A stretch of DNA of 21,133 nt, from assembly GCA_031398625.1 (NCBI GenBank), contig JANNNQ010000348.1, positions 1 through 21,133 of the forward strand. The letters are read 5' to 3'. The position numbers and the translations under genes are program-made. This DNA is from CAIUGU01 sp031398625. Lineage in GTDB: Bacteria > Pseudomonadota > Gammaproteobacteria > Steroidobacterales > Steroidobacteraceae. Under the pieces are notes generated by a model, which had not been told where the DNA came from, searched no databases, and worked only from the letters and a program-made list of their open reading frames with translations. Shown here one piece after another: positions 1 to 7,350 of the stretch. Each line of letters opens with the position of its first letter. Positions within the stretch are counted from its first letter, which is position 1.

Positions 1-49
1 AAACTCAAGGTCGCTGGCGCATCGAAGCAGAAGTCAGGGCTTCCATAAA

Positions 50-631
50 GTGCATCCCTCCTCCCCACAGGAACCTCAGGAGTTCGCGGCCTTCATGCGC
101 GCCTATCAGGACATGGTCTTCTCCACCGCGTTGCGGCTCACCGGCAGCCCACCGCAGGCCGAGGACATTGCGCAGGAAGTGTTCCTGAAAGCCTACGGGC
201 ATTTTGCCCAGCTGCGCACCAGCACGGCGGCCGGGGGCTGGCTGAAAACCGTCGCGACCAACCTCAGCCTCAACCATCTCTCGCGTTACCGTCGCCGCTG
301 GCGCCTCTTCTCCGAATTGGGCCCCGACAGCGGCGACGGCGATGAGCCCGAACCTGCCTTTCTGGCTGCGGATACCTTGACCGACGAAGTCTTCACAACC
401 CTCGATGCGGCGGATCGCAGGCAGGTAGTCGAGACGGCGCTCGCCCGGCTACCGGAGCATCAACGCGTGCCCCTCGTCCTCTTTCACTTCGAGGAAATGC
501 CTTATGAGGATATCGCTTCCCGGCTCGGCATCTCGCTCTCGAAGGTGAAGACCGATATCCATCGCGCCCGCCTGCAACTTGCCCACAGCCTCGCGAGCCG
601 GGCGCATGAACTCAAGGCCACGAGTCCCTGA
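50..631 (+). CDS. ECF-type RNA polymerase sigma factor (sigma-70 family)
   Basis: This 193-residue protein should direct core RNA polymerase to a small set of promoters. Region sigma-2 spans about residues 11-90, with the typical acidic motif AEDIAQEVFLKAY at 37-49. A variable linker follows, and region sigma-4 lies at about 128-182 with a helix-turn-helix at 151-172 (PYEDIASRLGISLSKVKTDI). There is no sigma-3 or sigma-1.1, as expected for the ECF group. The start is a GTG with a weak AGGG about 10 bases upstream. The frame stays open to the window edge, so a longer protein cannot be excluded, but sigma-2 is complete from this GTG. The next gene begins 5 bases after the stop, which fits a sigma/anti-sigma pair. 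The ECF subgroup and target promoter cannot be read from the sequence. Confidence 0.93.
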   Translation: MHPSSPQEPQEFAAFMRAYQDMVFSTALRLTGSPPQAEDIAQEVFLKAYGHFAQLRTSTAAGGWLKTVATNLSLNHLSRYRRRWRLFSELGPDSGDGDEPEPAFLAADTLTDEVFTTLDAADRRQVVETALARLPEHQRVPLVLFHFEEMPYEDIASRLGISLSKVKTDIHRARLQLAHSLASRAHELKATSP

Positions 632-636
632 CTACC

Positions 637-1113
637 ATGCACCCCGATACCCCTTCGCCCGACCGCCTCGAAGGCCTCATCGACCAGGCGCTCCGCGACC
701 AGCCGCCGTTGCGGGCACCCGCATCGCTCGAAGCGCGAGTCCTGGCAGCGGTGGCGCGGGCCCCCACAGTGCCCTGGTGGCGACGTGGATTCCTGCATTG
801 GCCGGTGGCCGCGCGCCTCGTTTTCCTCATCGCCTCCGTGGGCTTCATCCGCGTCGGCCTGCTGGCGTGGGAACGCGTCACTGCCACGATCGATGCAGTG
901 GAAACGACCGGCATTTCCGCAGTCGCGCCGGGGCTGTCCTGGGCTGCAACGGTCGCCGATCTCGTTTTCGCCCTGACCGAGGTCTCCCGCGCGCTCCTCG
1001 CTGGCATTCCGCAAGCCTGGCTCTACACGGGCGGCGCGGTGCTGCTGGGCCTCTATGCACTGTTTTTCGGCCTCGGAGCCCTGGGCTACCGGGTGTTTCG
1101 CGCCAGCCGCTGA
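637..1113 (+). CDS. small membrane protein, putative anti-sigma factor
   Basis: This 158-residue protein has a cytoplasmic N-terminus of about 55 residues, with an LEGLIDQALRDQPPLRAP...LEARVLAAV pattern. That pattern resembles the short helical segment before the first membrane span of many anti-sigma factors. Hydrophobic stretches at about 57-78, 104-124 and 129-150 suggest two or three membrane spans. No zinc-binding HxxxCxxC motif is present, so it would be a non-ZAS type. The ATG lies 5 bases after the sigma gene stop, with only a weak ribosome site, so translation is probably coupled. The anti-sigma role is inferred from position and the N-terminal pattern. It could also be an unrelated membrane protein of the same operon. 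Confidence 0.7.
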   Translation: MHPDTPSPDRLEGLIDQALRDQPPLRAPASLEARVLAAVARAPTVPWWRRGFLHWPVAARLVFLIASVGFIRVGLLAWERVTATIDAVETTGISAVAPGLSWAATVADLVFALTEVSRALLAGIPQAWLYTGGAVLLGLYALFFGLGALGYRVFRASR

Positions 1114-1136
1114 ACCCTCCACTTCGCAGTCACACC

Positions 1137-2783
1137 ATGAACTCCACATCCAGATTCTTCCTTCTCGCCCTGCTCGCCTGCGCCGGACTGGGGCCGCAGG
1201 TCCATGCGCAGGAACCCGCAGCCCCTGCCACGCCGGAGCTTCCAGTGGCTCCCGATCCGGTGCCGGATACGGTTCCCGAAGCGGAGGAGCCCTTTTCGTT
1301 CGAGCGAGGGGGACGCCGAGGGAATGGCGATGCCGTGGTGGCCATCGGGAGTGACGCTTCACTCGCAGCGGGCCAGTCGACCGACGCAGTCGTGGCGATC
1401 GTCGGGTCTGCCTCCAGCGACGGGGACGTGGCGGAATCCATCGTTTCGATTCTTGGCAATACCCGTGTCACCGGCTCGGTGGGCGAGAGTGCGGTTGCCA
1501 TCCTGGGCGATGTCTATGTGAATGGCCGGATCGGTGAACAGGTTGTTGCTGTCTTCGGCAAAGTCGAGCTCGGCCCCGAAGCCGATGTCGAAGAGGACGT
1601 CGTCGTCCTCGGAGGGTCCCTGGTCCGGGACGCAGCCGCCCGTGTCGGTGGCGAGATCCAGACCGTGATTCCCGGTATCCGGGTGGGCAGCTTCGACTGG
1701 TTCCGCACGTGGGTGAAGCACTGTCTGCTGCTCGGGCGACCGCTCGCGCTCGAACCGGGCCTGGGCTGGGCGTGGACGCTCGCGCTCGGTTTCCTGGCTT
1801 TCTACTTCGTGCTGGCGCTGCTGTTCGGAAGCAGTCTGCGCCGCTGCGTGAGCACGCTGGAGCAGTATCCGGGCCGCTCCCTGCTGGCTTCGGTGCTGGT
1901 CCCGATGCTGACGCCGATCTGCATCTTCCTCCTGATCGTCACCGTCATCGGCATTCCCGCCATCCCGTTCTTCGGGATCGCGCTGTTCCTCGCGGGACTC
2001 TTCGGCAAAGCCGTCATGCTCGCCTGGATCGGCAGTCGCGGCACCCGGCTGTTTGGCGAAGGCCCCTGGAACCATCCGGCCATCGGGGTAGCGCTGGGCG
2101 GCGCGATCGTGCTGGCGCTCTACCTGGTACCGGTCATCGGATTCATCGTGTTCAACCTGCTAGGCATGATCGGACTGGGCGTGGTGGTGTACACCCTGCT
2201 GCTCGCGTGGCAGGAAGCGCATCCTCCGGTCGCTCCCGTTTCAGGCACGCACTACGCGCCATCAGGAAATGCTCCGGGCGATCAGCCTGCCGGATTCACG
2301 CCCGCATCGGCAACGATGGCAGGCGCGGCTGGCGAAGCACCTGCTCCTGCAGCTACCTCAGCGCCAGCCCCGGCTGCAAAGGTAGCGCCGCTTGCCGACG
2401 CCACTTCGTTGCCACGAGCCGGGTTCTGGATTCGCATGGGCGCACTGCTGCTGGACCTCGTGCTCATCGGCACAGTGCTCGTGTTCCTGTATGACCCCGG
2501 ATCGATCACGCTGCCGCTGCTGGCAATCTACGGCGCCGTGATGTGGAAACTGAAGGGTACGACGGTCGGCGGCATCGTCTGCGGCCTGAAAGTCGTCCGT
2601 CTTGATGGCCGGCCCATCGACTGGCCCACGGCGGTGGTCCGCGCACTCGGCTGCTTCCTGTCGCTGGCGGTTGCCGGCCTCGGCTTCATCTGGGTGGTGT
2701 TCGACGAGCAGAAGCAGTCATGGCACGACAAGATCGCCGGCACGACGGTCGTGCGCGTGCCGAAAGGAACGTCACTCGTCTGA
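1137..2783 (+). CDS. secreted beta-repeat (bactofilin-like) membrane protein with C-terminal RDD domain
   Basis: This 548-residue protein starts at the ATG at 1137, because it opens with a clear signal peptide (residues 1-25, ending QVHAQ). The open frame further upstream only overlaps the preceding gene. After a Pro/Glu-rich stretch come six repeats of 17-19 residues (65-172) with a (D/S)xVVxIxG...VGE pattern, like polymer-forming or bactofilin-type solenoids. About five membrane spans follow (213-231, 251-273, 274-295, 316-337, 338-357), then an Ala/Pro-rich linker (361-426). The C-terminus is an RDD domain: AGFWIRMGALLLD at 428-440, further spans at about 457-471 and 500-521, and SWHDKIAGTTVVRV at 528-541. 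The gene ends the sigma-factor operon and its 3' end overlaps the opposing gene by 12 bases. A membrane or envelope-stress role is inferred; no enzyme motif is visible. Confidence 0.85.
   Translation: MNSTSRFFLLALLACAGLGPQVHAQEPAAPATPELPVAPDPVPDTVPEAEEPFSFERGGRRGNGDAVVAIGSDASLAAGQSTDAVVAIVGSASSDGDVAESIVSILGNTRVTGSVGESAVAILGDVYVNGRIGEQVVAVFGKVELGPEADVEEDVVVLGGSLVRDAAARVGGEIQTVIPGIRVGSFDWFRTWVKHCLLLGRPLALEPGLGWAWTLALGFLAFYFVLALLFGSSLRRCVSTLEQYPGRSLLASVLVPMLTPICIFLLIVTVIGIPAIPFFGIALFLAGLFGKAVMLAWIGSRGTRLFGEGPWNHPAIGVALGGAIVLALYLVPVIGFIVFNLLGMIGLGVVVYTLLLAWQEAHPPVAPVSGTHYAPSGNAPGDQPAGFTPASATMAGAAGEAPAPAATSAPAPAAKVAPLADATSLPRAGFWIRMGALLLDLVLIGTVLVFLYDPGSITLPLLAIYGAVMWKLKGTTVGGIVCGLKVVRLDGRPIDWPTAVVRALGCFLSLAVAGLGFIWVVFDEQKQSWHDKIAGTTVVRVPKGTSLV
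1329..1652 (+). repeat. six tandem 17-19-residue beta-solenoid repeats inside the RDD protein
   Basis: In the protein starting at 1137, repeats begin at residues 65, 83, 101, 118, 135 and 154. Each opens with a beta strand such as DAVVAI, SIVSIL, SAVAIL, QVVAVF or DVVVLG, has Gly two or three residues later, and most close with a Gly-containing turn such as GSVGE or GRIGE. The DNA is diverged between units, so this is a protein-level repeat and not a recent duplication. The signal peptide ahead of it implies a periplasmic solenoid, unlike cytosolic bactofilins. Confidence 0.75.
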
Positions 2784-3017
2784 GGGCGCGGCGAGGCGAG
2801 CTGCCTCGTCGCGGGTGAAAGCGGTGCGGACCTGGATGACCTCGTGCTGGAACTTCTTCCGCAGCTCGTGGGTGTGCGAGCGAATGTAGTGCTCGACGAC
2901 CTTCAGTGCCTGCTCGTCGGTGAAGGGCTGGTACGAGATGACTTCGAAGCTGAAGCCGCGCCAGTTGATCCGCCTGGGATGCGTGATATCCGGCCGGTCC
3001 CCGCGTCCCCCACCCAT
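2772..3017 (-). CDS. small conserved-looking protein of unknown function
   Basis: I do not recognise this protein of about 81 residues. It has no signal peptide, membrane span or Cys cluster. The core, from RRINWRGFSFEVISYQPF to the end, mixes predicted strand and helix, and the second half is charged (LRKKFQHEVIQVRTAFTRDE). I chose the ATG at 3017 because GGAGA sits 7 bases upstream. ATGs at 3032 and 3053 and a TTG at 3062 are in frame but lack a ribosome site. The gene lies 61 bases downstream of the MscS gene on the same strand with no clear terminator between them, so it may be the last gene of the trehalose operon. A TATGAT box at 3049-3054 could give it its own start. Its stop overlaps the end of the convergent RDD gene by 12 bases. 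Confidence 0.65.
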   Translation of the reverse strand: MGGGRGDRPDITHPRRINWRGFSFEVISYQPFTDEQALKVVEHYIRSHTHELRKKFQHEVIQVRTAFTRDEAARLAAPSDE

Positions 3018-3078
3018 TGCTGCATCTCCCATGGTCGGCGCCGAACGGATCATACGCTGCAATCAAGCCGGGACGTGA

Positions 3079-4161
3079 TCAACCGATGACGGTAGCAGCC
3101 GGCGCCACGGGCATCAGCAGCCTCTGCGTCGGGTACGCGAAGTCGATCTGCTCCTGCTCGAAAGCGGCGTGGATCGCGAAGTTCACTGCCTGCTGGATGT
3201 CCATGTAGCGGTTGAAGTCGGCAGTCAGCACGAAATACACCGTTTCGAAGTCGAGCGATGACGGGCCGAACTTCGCAAAGTGACAGCGCTCGAAGCGCAC
3301 CTGGCTCTGGGCTTCGATGATCTTCCTCACCAGGTCGGGAATGCGCTGCAGGCGCTCACGCGGCGTCTCGTAGGTGATACCCAGCGTGAACACGATACGG
3401 CGTTCGCGCATGCGCTGGAAATTCCGCACCCGGCTCGAGAGCAGATCGGCATTCGACATGACGATCTGCTCGCCCGTGAGGCTGCGCAGGCGCGTGCTCT
3501 TGATGCCGATGGTCTCGACCGTGCCCATTACATCGCCGACCACCAGGAAATCGCCAATGATGAACGGCTTGTCGAACGTGATCGACAGCGATGCGAAGAG
3601 GTCGCCGAGGATGTTCTGCGCCGCGAGCGCGATGGCGATGCCGCCGATGCCGAGGCCGGCGATCAGCGTCGTGATGTTGATCCCCAGATTGTCGAGCGTC
3701 AGCAACAGCACTACCGCCCAGATCACCATGCGCCCGATGAAGGCGATGATGTCGAGGGAACCGGCTGCCGCGCGGTTTTCGGCCAGCACATGCATGCGGC
3801 GATGCTCGAGCCAGGCCACGAGTGCAGCCGAGAGCCACAAACCCATCTGCCAGCAGAACGCGATGATCGCGGCAGTCGCTACTGCCGTGCGCCGGGTGTC
3901 GTCGAGCTCCAGCGTCGCCAGGCCCGCGGCGACGGCGACCACGAAAATGAACAGGAACGCCGTGCGCTGGACGATGCTGAACGGCACTTCGAGCAGTTCG
4001 ACCCTGTCCGTGCTGCGCATCCGCTGGTAACGACTGCGGACGAGGCGGCGGCCGAACAGCAGCAGCAACATCACGGCGAGGGCGATCAACGCCGCCACTC
4101 CCCAGCGCAGGACCGTGTTCCCCAGGAACCCGATCTGGCCGATCGCTGTCAGTTGCTCCAT
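3079..4161 (-). CDS. MscS-family mechanosensitive ion channel
   Basis: This 360-residue inner-membrane channel should open under membrane tension and release small solutes on hypo-osmotic shock. Hydrophobic spans lie at about 16-36, 64-85, 94-117 and 138-158. The pore-lining helix at about 163-190 carries the Gly/Ala pattern of the family (GLGIGGIAIALAAQNILGDL). The beta domain follows with DKPFIIGDFLVVGD and then VETIGIKSTRLRSLTGEQIVMSN. The C-terminal alpha/beta vestibule reaches to the end. It is longer than E. coli MscS (286 residues), with an extra N-terminal span pair. The ATG lies 12 bases after the otsA stop, so it belongs to the trehalose operon. Pairing with trehalose synthesis suggests that it vents osmolyte; that is inference. 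Confidence 0.93.
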   Translation of the reverse strand: MEQLTAIGQIGFLGNTVLRWGVAALIALAVMLLLLFGRRLVRSRYQRMRSTDRVELLEVPFSIVQRTAFLFIFVVAVAAGLATLELDDTRRTAVATAAIIAFCWQMGLWLSAALVAWLEHRRMHVLAENRAAAGSLDIIAFIGRMVIWAVVLLLTLDNLGINITTLIAGLGIGGIAIALAAQNILGDLFASLSITFDKPFIIGDFLVVGDVMGTVETIGIKSTRLRSLTGEQIVMSNADLLSSRVRNFQRMRERRIVFTLGITYETPRERLQRIPDLVRKIIEAQSQVRFERCHFAKFGPSSLDFETVYFVLTADFNRYMDIQQAVNFAIHAAFEQEQIDFAYPTQRLLMPVAPAATVIG

Positions 4162-4173
4162 CAGCTTGATTGC

Positions 4174-5553
4174 CTACTTCCCGACACACGCTTCCAGCGC
4201 CGCCACGAAGCGTCCCGTCCATGCCGCGATATCGTTGCGCTTGAGCACCTCGAGCATGGCCAGATGCCGCTCTCGACGCTCTGGCAAAGGCATCGCCAGC
4301 GCTGTCTGGATCGCCCTGCTCACGGCATGAGTATCGTACGGATTGACCTGGAGTGCCGCAGTCAGTTCACGCGCCGCCCCCGCCAGCGACGACAGGATCA
4401 GCACGCCCGGGTCGGTCGAATCCTGCGCAGCGACATATTCCTTGGCGACGAGATTCATGCCATCGCGCAACGGCGTAACGAGGCCGACATTGGATGCCCG
4501 CAGGAAGCCCATCATGGTCGCATGCGGAAAGTTGCGATTGAGGTAGCGGATCGGCGTCCAGTCGGTATCACCGAAGCGCCCGTTGGTGCGGCCCGCCGCC
4601 TGCTCGAGCTGCCGGCGGATTTCGACGTAGGCCCGCACGTCGCTACGCGAGATCGGCGCGATCTGGATATAGGTGATGCGCCCGAGATTGTCCGGATAGG
4701 TTTCCAGGAACTGCTGGTAGGAGGCAAAGCGCTCCACCAGTCCCTTGCTGTAATCCAGGCGGTCCACGCCGATCATCAGTTTGCGCCCGAGGAGGCTGTC
4801 GACCATGCGCCGGACCACTTCGGTGCTCATCGCCTCTGCCGCGCTCGCCTGGACCCTGTCGACATCGACGCCGATCGGAAAGACATCGGCGATCGTGATG
4901 CGGTCACCGACGACGATGCGGCCATCACCCTTGATCGCTTCTGCGCCGAACAGGTAGTCGATGCCGGATTGAAAGGCACGCAGGTCATTATCGGTGTGGA
5001 AGCCGACGACGTCATAGGTCGTCAGGTCCCGGAGCAGCTCTGCATACGTCGGCAGGATGCGCAGCACCTCGATGTTCGGAAAGGGAATGTGCAGGAAGAA
5101 GCCGATGGGCCGCTTGTAGCCGAGTTCACGCAGCTGCCTGGCCAGCGGAATCAGGTGGTAGTCGTGGATCCAGAGGATGTCGTCGTCCGTGAGGAGCGGC
5201 AGGAGCTTCTGCGCAAACATCCTGTTGACGTTCTGGTAGCTGTCATGATTGTCCTGGCTGAAGCGGAAGTCCTTGACGAAGTAGTGGAACAGCGGCCACA
5301 GGATGTCGTTGGCATGACCGTTGTAGTAACGGTCGAAGTCGCCCTGCGTGAGGTCGATGGTCGCGAACGTGACGCCGTCGCGAATATGGATGTCCGGGTC
5401 ACCGACGTCGCTTTCCCCGATCTCTCCGCCCCAGCCGAACCACATTCCCCCCGACTGCTTCAGCGCCTGGAGGACGCCGACTGCAAGACCGCCGGGAGCG
5501 GACGCTCGACGCGGCAGCGAGATCCGGTTCGAAACGCACACGAGCCTGCTCAC
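4174..5553 (-). CDS. otsA: alpha,alpha-trehalose-6-phosphate synthase (UDP-forming type, GT20)
   Basis: OtsA joins a sugar nucleotide glucose (UDP-glucose in E. coli) to glucose-6-phosphate to give trehalose-6-phosphate in the cytoplasm. The 459-residue protein is close to E. coli OtsA (474). Family residues are present: R10 and G21-G22 near the N-terminus, Y76/Y77 and W86, HDYHL at 130-134, GFFLHIPFP at 151-159, DRLDYSKG at 264-271 (R265, K270), R303, and the sugar-nucleotide site TPLRDGMNLVAKE at 360-372 (D364, E372). The GTG at 5553 is chosen because its GTGA overlaps the stop of the GH15 gene, GGAGGA stands 6 bases upstream, and the protein then begins SRLVCVSNR as expected. Sugar-nucleotide preference (UDP, ADP or GDP) cannot be settled by eye. 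It works with the OtsB encoded upstream in the same operon. Confidence 0.97.
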   Translation of the reverse strand: MSRLVCVSNRISLPRRASAPGGLAVGVLQALKQSGGMWFGWGGEIGESDVGDPDIHIRDGVTFATIDLTQGDFDRYYNGHANDILWPLFHYFVKDFRFSQDNHDSYQNVNRMFAQKLLPLLTDDDILWIHDYHLIPLARQLRELGYKRPIGFFLHIPFPNIEVLRILPTYAELLRDLTTYDVVGFHTDNDLRAFQSGIDYLFGAEAIKGDGRIVVGDRITIADVFPIGVDVDRVQASAAEAMSTEVVRRMVDSLLGRKLMIGVDRLDYSKGLVERFASYQQFLETYPDNLGRITYIQIAPISRSDVRAYVEIRRQLEQAAGRTNGRFGDTDWTPIRYLNRNFPHATMMGFLRASNVGLVTPLRDGMNLVAKEYVAAQDSTDPGVLILSSLAGAARELTAALQVNPYDTHAVSRAIQTALAMPLPERRERHLAMLEVLKRNDIAAWTGRFVAALEACVGK

Positions 5554-7340
5554 AGCGCTTCCTCCCACGACCGGCTGAGCCGGATCGCGGCGCCGATGAT
5601 GCCAACGAGGCTGTAGGTCTGCGGGTAGTTGCCCCAGAGCTCGCCGGTCACCGTGTCGAGATCTTCCGACAGCAGGCCAAGGGGGTTGCGCCGTGCCAGC
5701 ATGTTCTCGAAGATCTGCCGGGCTTCGGCCTTGCGCCCCGTGACCGCCAGCGCATTGACGTACCAGAACGTGCAGATGTTGAAGGCATTCTCCGGCAAGC
5801 CGAAGTCGTCCTCGCCAACATAGCGCATCAGATAGTCGCCGCGCCGCAACGTACGCTCGACGGCGGCAATCGTCCCGATGAAGCGCGGGTCGTCCGCTGC
5901 CAGGAATCCCAGCTCATGCAGCAGCAGCAGGCTCGCATCGAGCGCCGGCAGCCCCCAGCTTTCCGTGAAACTCTGCTGCCCTTCGTCCCAGGCTGCCGCA
6001 CAGATGCGCGCGTGGATCAGGTCCGCGTGATTCCGCCACCAGGTACCCCTGTCCTCAAGACCCAGATGCCGGGCGATGCGGGCCAGTCGGTCCACTCCGG
6101 CCCAGCACATCGCACTTGAAAATGTATGGACGCGGGCACGGCCACGGTATTCCCACAATCCCGCATCGGGCTGGTCGAACAGGGCAACGCAGCGCTCGCC
6201 CGCCGCTTCAAGCTGCGTGAAGGCCGCGACATCCCCGGGCTGGGTGAGTCGCGAATCGAAGAACGCCTGGGTGGCGGCCAGAATCACGGCACCGTAGACG
6301 TCGTGCTGATGCTGCTCGTACGCCTGGTTCCCGATACGCACCGGGCCCATGCCGCGATAACCAGGCAGCGTGGTGACGATGCTTTCGACGATCGCCGCCT
6401 GCCCGCTGATGCCGTACACCGGCTGCAGGCGACTGGCTTCAGCCCCCGCCACGATATTGGCGAGGTAGCGCAGGTACGCCTCCATCGTGCGCGTCGCGCC
6501 AAGGCCGTTCAGCGCCTGGATCGTGAAATAGCTGTCGCGCAACCAGCAGTGGCGGTAGTCCCAGTTGCGGCCGCTGCCCGCGGCTTCAGGCACGGAAGTC
6601 GTCATCGCTGCGATGACGGCTCCAGTGTCCTCGAAGGAACAAAGCTTGAGCGTGATCGCGGCACGAATGACGGCTTCCTGCCATTCGAAAGGGATCGCGA
6701 GACTGCGCGCCCAGTCAACCCAGTAGCGTTCCGTCTCGACGAGGAAGCGCTGCGCCAGTGAGTCAACCGATTCCGCAATCGACTCATCCGGCCCGAGAAT
6801 GAAAGTGAGCCGCTCGCGCAGCACGAGGGGACGCTCTTCCGTCACGGCGGTGAGCGAGGCGTCCGTCGTCAGGCGCAGTGTCATCCAGGACCCTTCGTAG
6901 CGGATATGACTGCTCCCGAGCCGGCGCACCGGCGCGCGCTCGCCATAGGCAGTGAGCGGACGCATCCGCACCCGGACCACAGCGTGGCCGGAGACCGGCT
7001 CGACGATGCGGATGAGCATGGCGGGATGGAAGTTCCGGCCGAACAGCCGGAAGCGCGGACAGAAATCGAGGATGCGTACCTGCACGCCCTCATCGGTAGA
7101 CAGGATCGTCTCGAGGATCGCGGTATTGCGCAGATAACGCTGGGCGGAACGGCTGCAGCCTTCGAGCTCCACCTCGAAGAACCCCTGGCCTGCCTCTTCC
7201 GGATCGTCGCGCAGGAGCGCACAGAACATCGGGTCGCCGTCAAAACGCGGCAGGCACGTCCACACGTGCCTGCCGCGATCGTCCAGCAGCGAACCGATCT
7301 GGCAGTTGCCTGTCACGCCGAGATTGAGGTGCGCGGGCAT
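5550..7340 (-). CDS. glycoside hydrolase family 15 protein (glucoamylase/trehalase-like)
   Basis: This 596-residue protein has an N-terminal beta-sandwich (about 1-210) and a C-terminal (alpha/alpha)6 barrel. GH15 signatures are clear: RNWDYRHCWLRDSYF at 258-272, GLWEYRG at 394-400 with E397 as likely general acid, and SEDLDTVTGELWGNYPQTYS at 558-577 with E567 as likely general base. There is no signal peptide, so it is cytoplasmic. The ATG at 7340 has GAGGA 8 bases upstream; the longer open frame before it lies inside otsB. It sits between otsB and otsA, 10 bases after otsB and overlapping otsA by 4 bases. GH15 includes both glucoamylases and trehalases. The GLWEYRG form and the context favour a trehalose- or short alpha-glucan-cleaving enzyme, but the substrate is not proven. 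Confidence 0.93.
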   Translation of the reverse strand: MPAHLNLGVTGNCQIGSLLDDRGRHVWTCLPRFDGDPMFCALLRDDPEEAGQGFFEVELEGCSRSAQRYLRNTAILETILSTDEGVQVRILDFCPRFRLFGRNFHPAMLIRIVEPVSGHAVVRVRMRPLTAYGERAPVRRLGSSHIRYEGSWMTLRLTTDASLTAVTEERPLVLRERLTFILGPDESIAESVDSLAQRFLVETERYWVDWARSLAIPFEWQEAVIRAAITLKLCSFEDTGAVIAAMTTSVPEAAGSGRNWDYRHCWLRDSYFTIQALNGLGATRTMEAYLRYLANIVAGAEASRLQPVYGISGQAAIVESIVTTLPGYRGMGPVRIGNQAYEQHQHDVYGAVILAATQAFFDSRLTQPGDVAAFTQLEAAGERCVALFDQPDAGLWEYRGRARVHTFSSAMCWAGVDRLARIARHLGLEDRGTWWRNHADLIHARICAAAWDEGQQSFTESWGLPALDASLLLLHELGFLAADDPRFIGTIAAVERTLRRGDYLMRYVGEDDFGLPENAFNICTFWYVNALAVTGRKAEARQIFENMLARRNPLGLLSEDLDTVTGELWGNYPQTYSLVGIIGAAIRLSRSWEEAL

Positions 7341-7350
7341 GGACGGTTCC

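Noticed and set aside
579..1136. N-terminal extension of the RDD protein back to 579
   Set aside because: This part overlaps the sigma and membrane-protein genes out of frame, and the true start at 1137 opens with a signal peptide.
3280..5616. 778-codon plus-strand open frame opposite mscS and otsA
   Set aside because: It is antisense to two well-supported genes, is rich in Arg/Asp/His/Gln as expected from the complement of GC-rich codons, and shows no domain or ribosome site.
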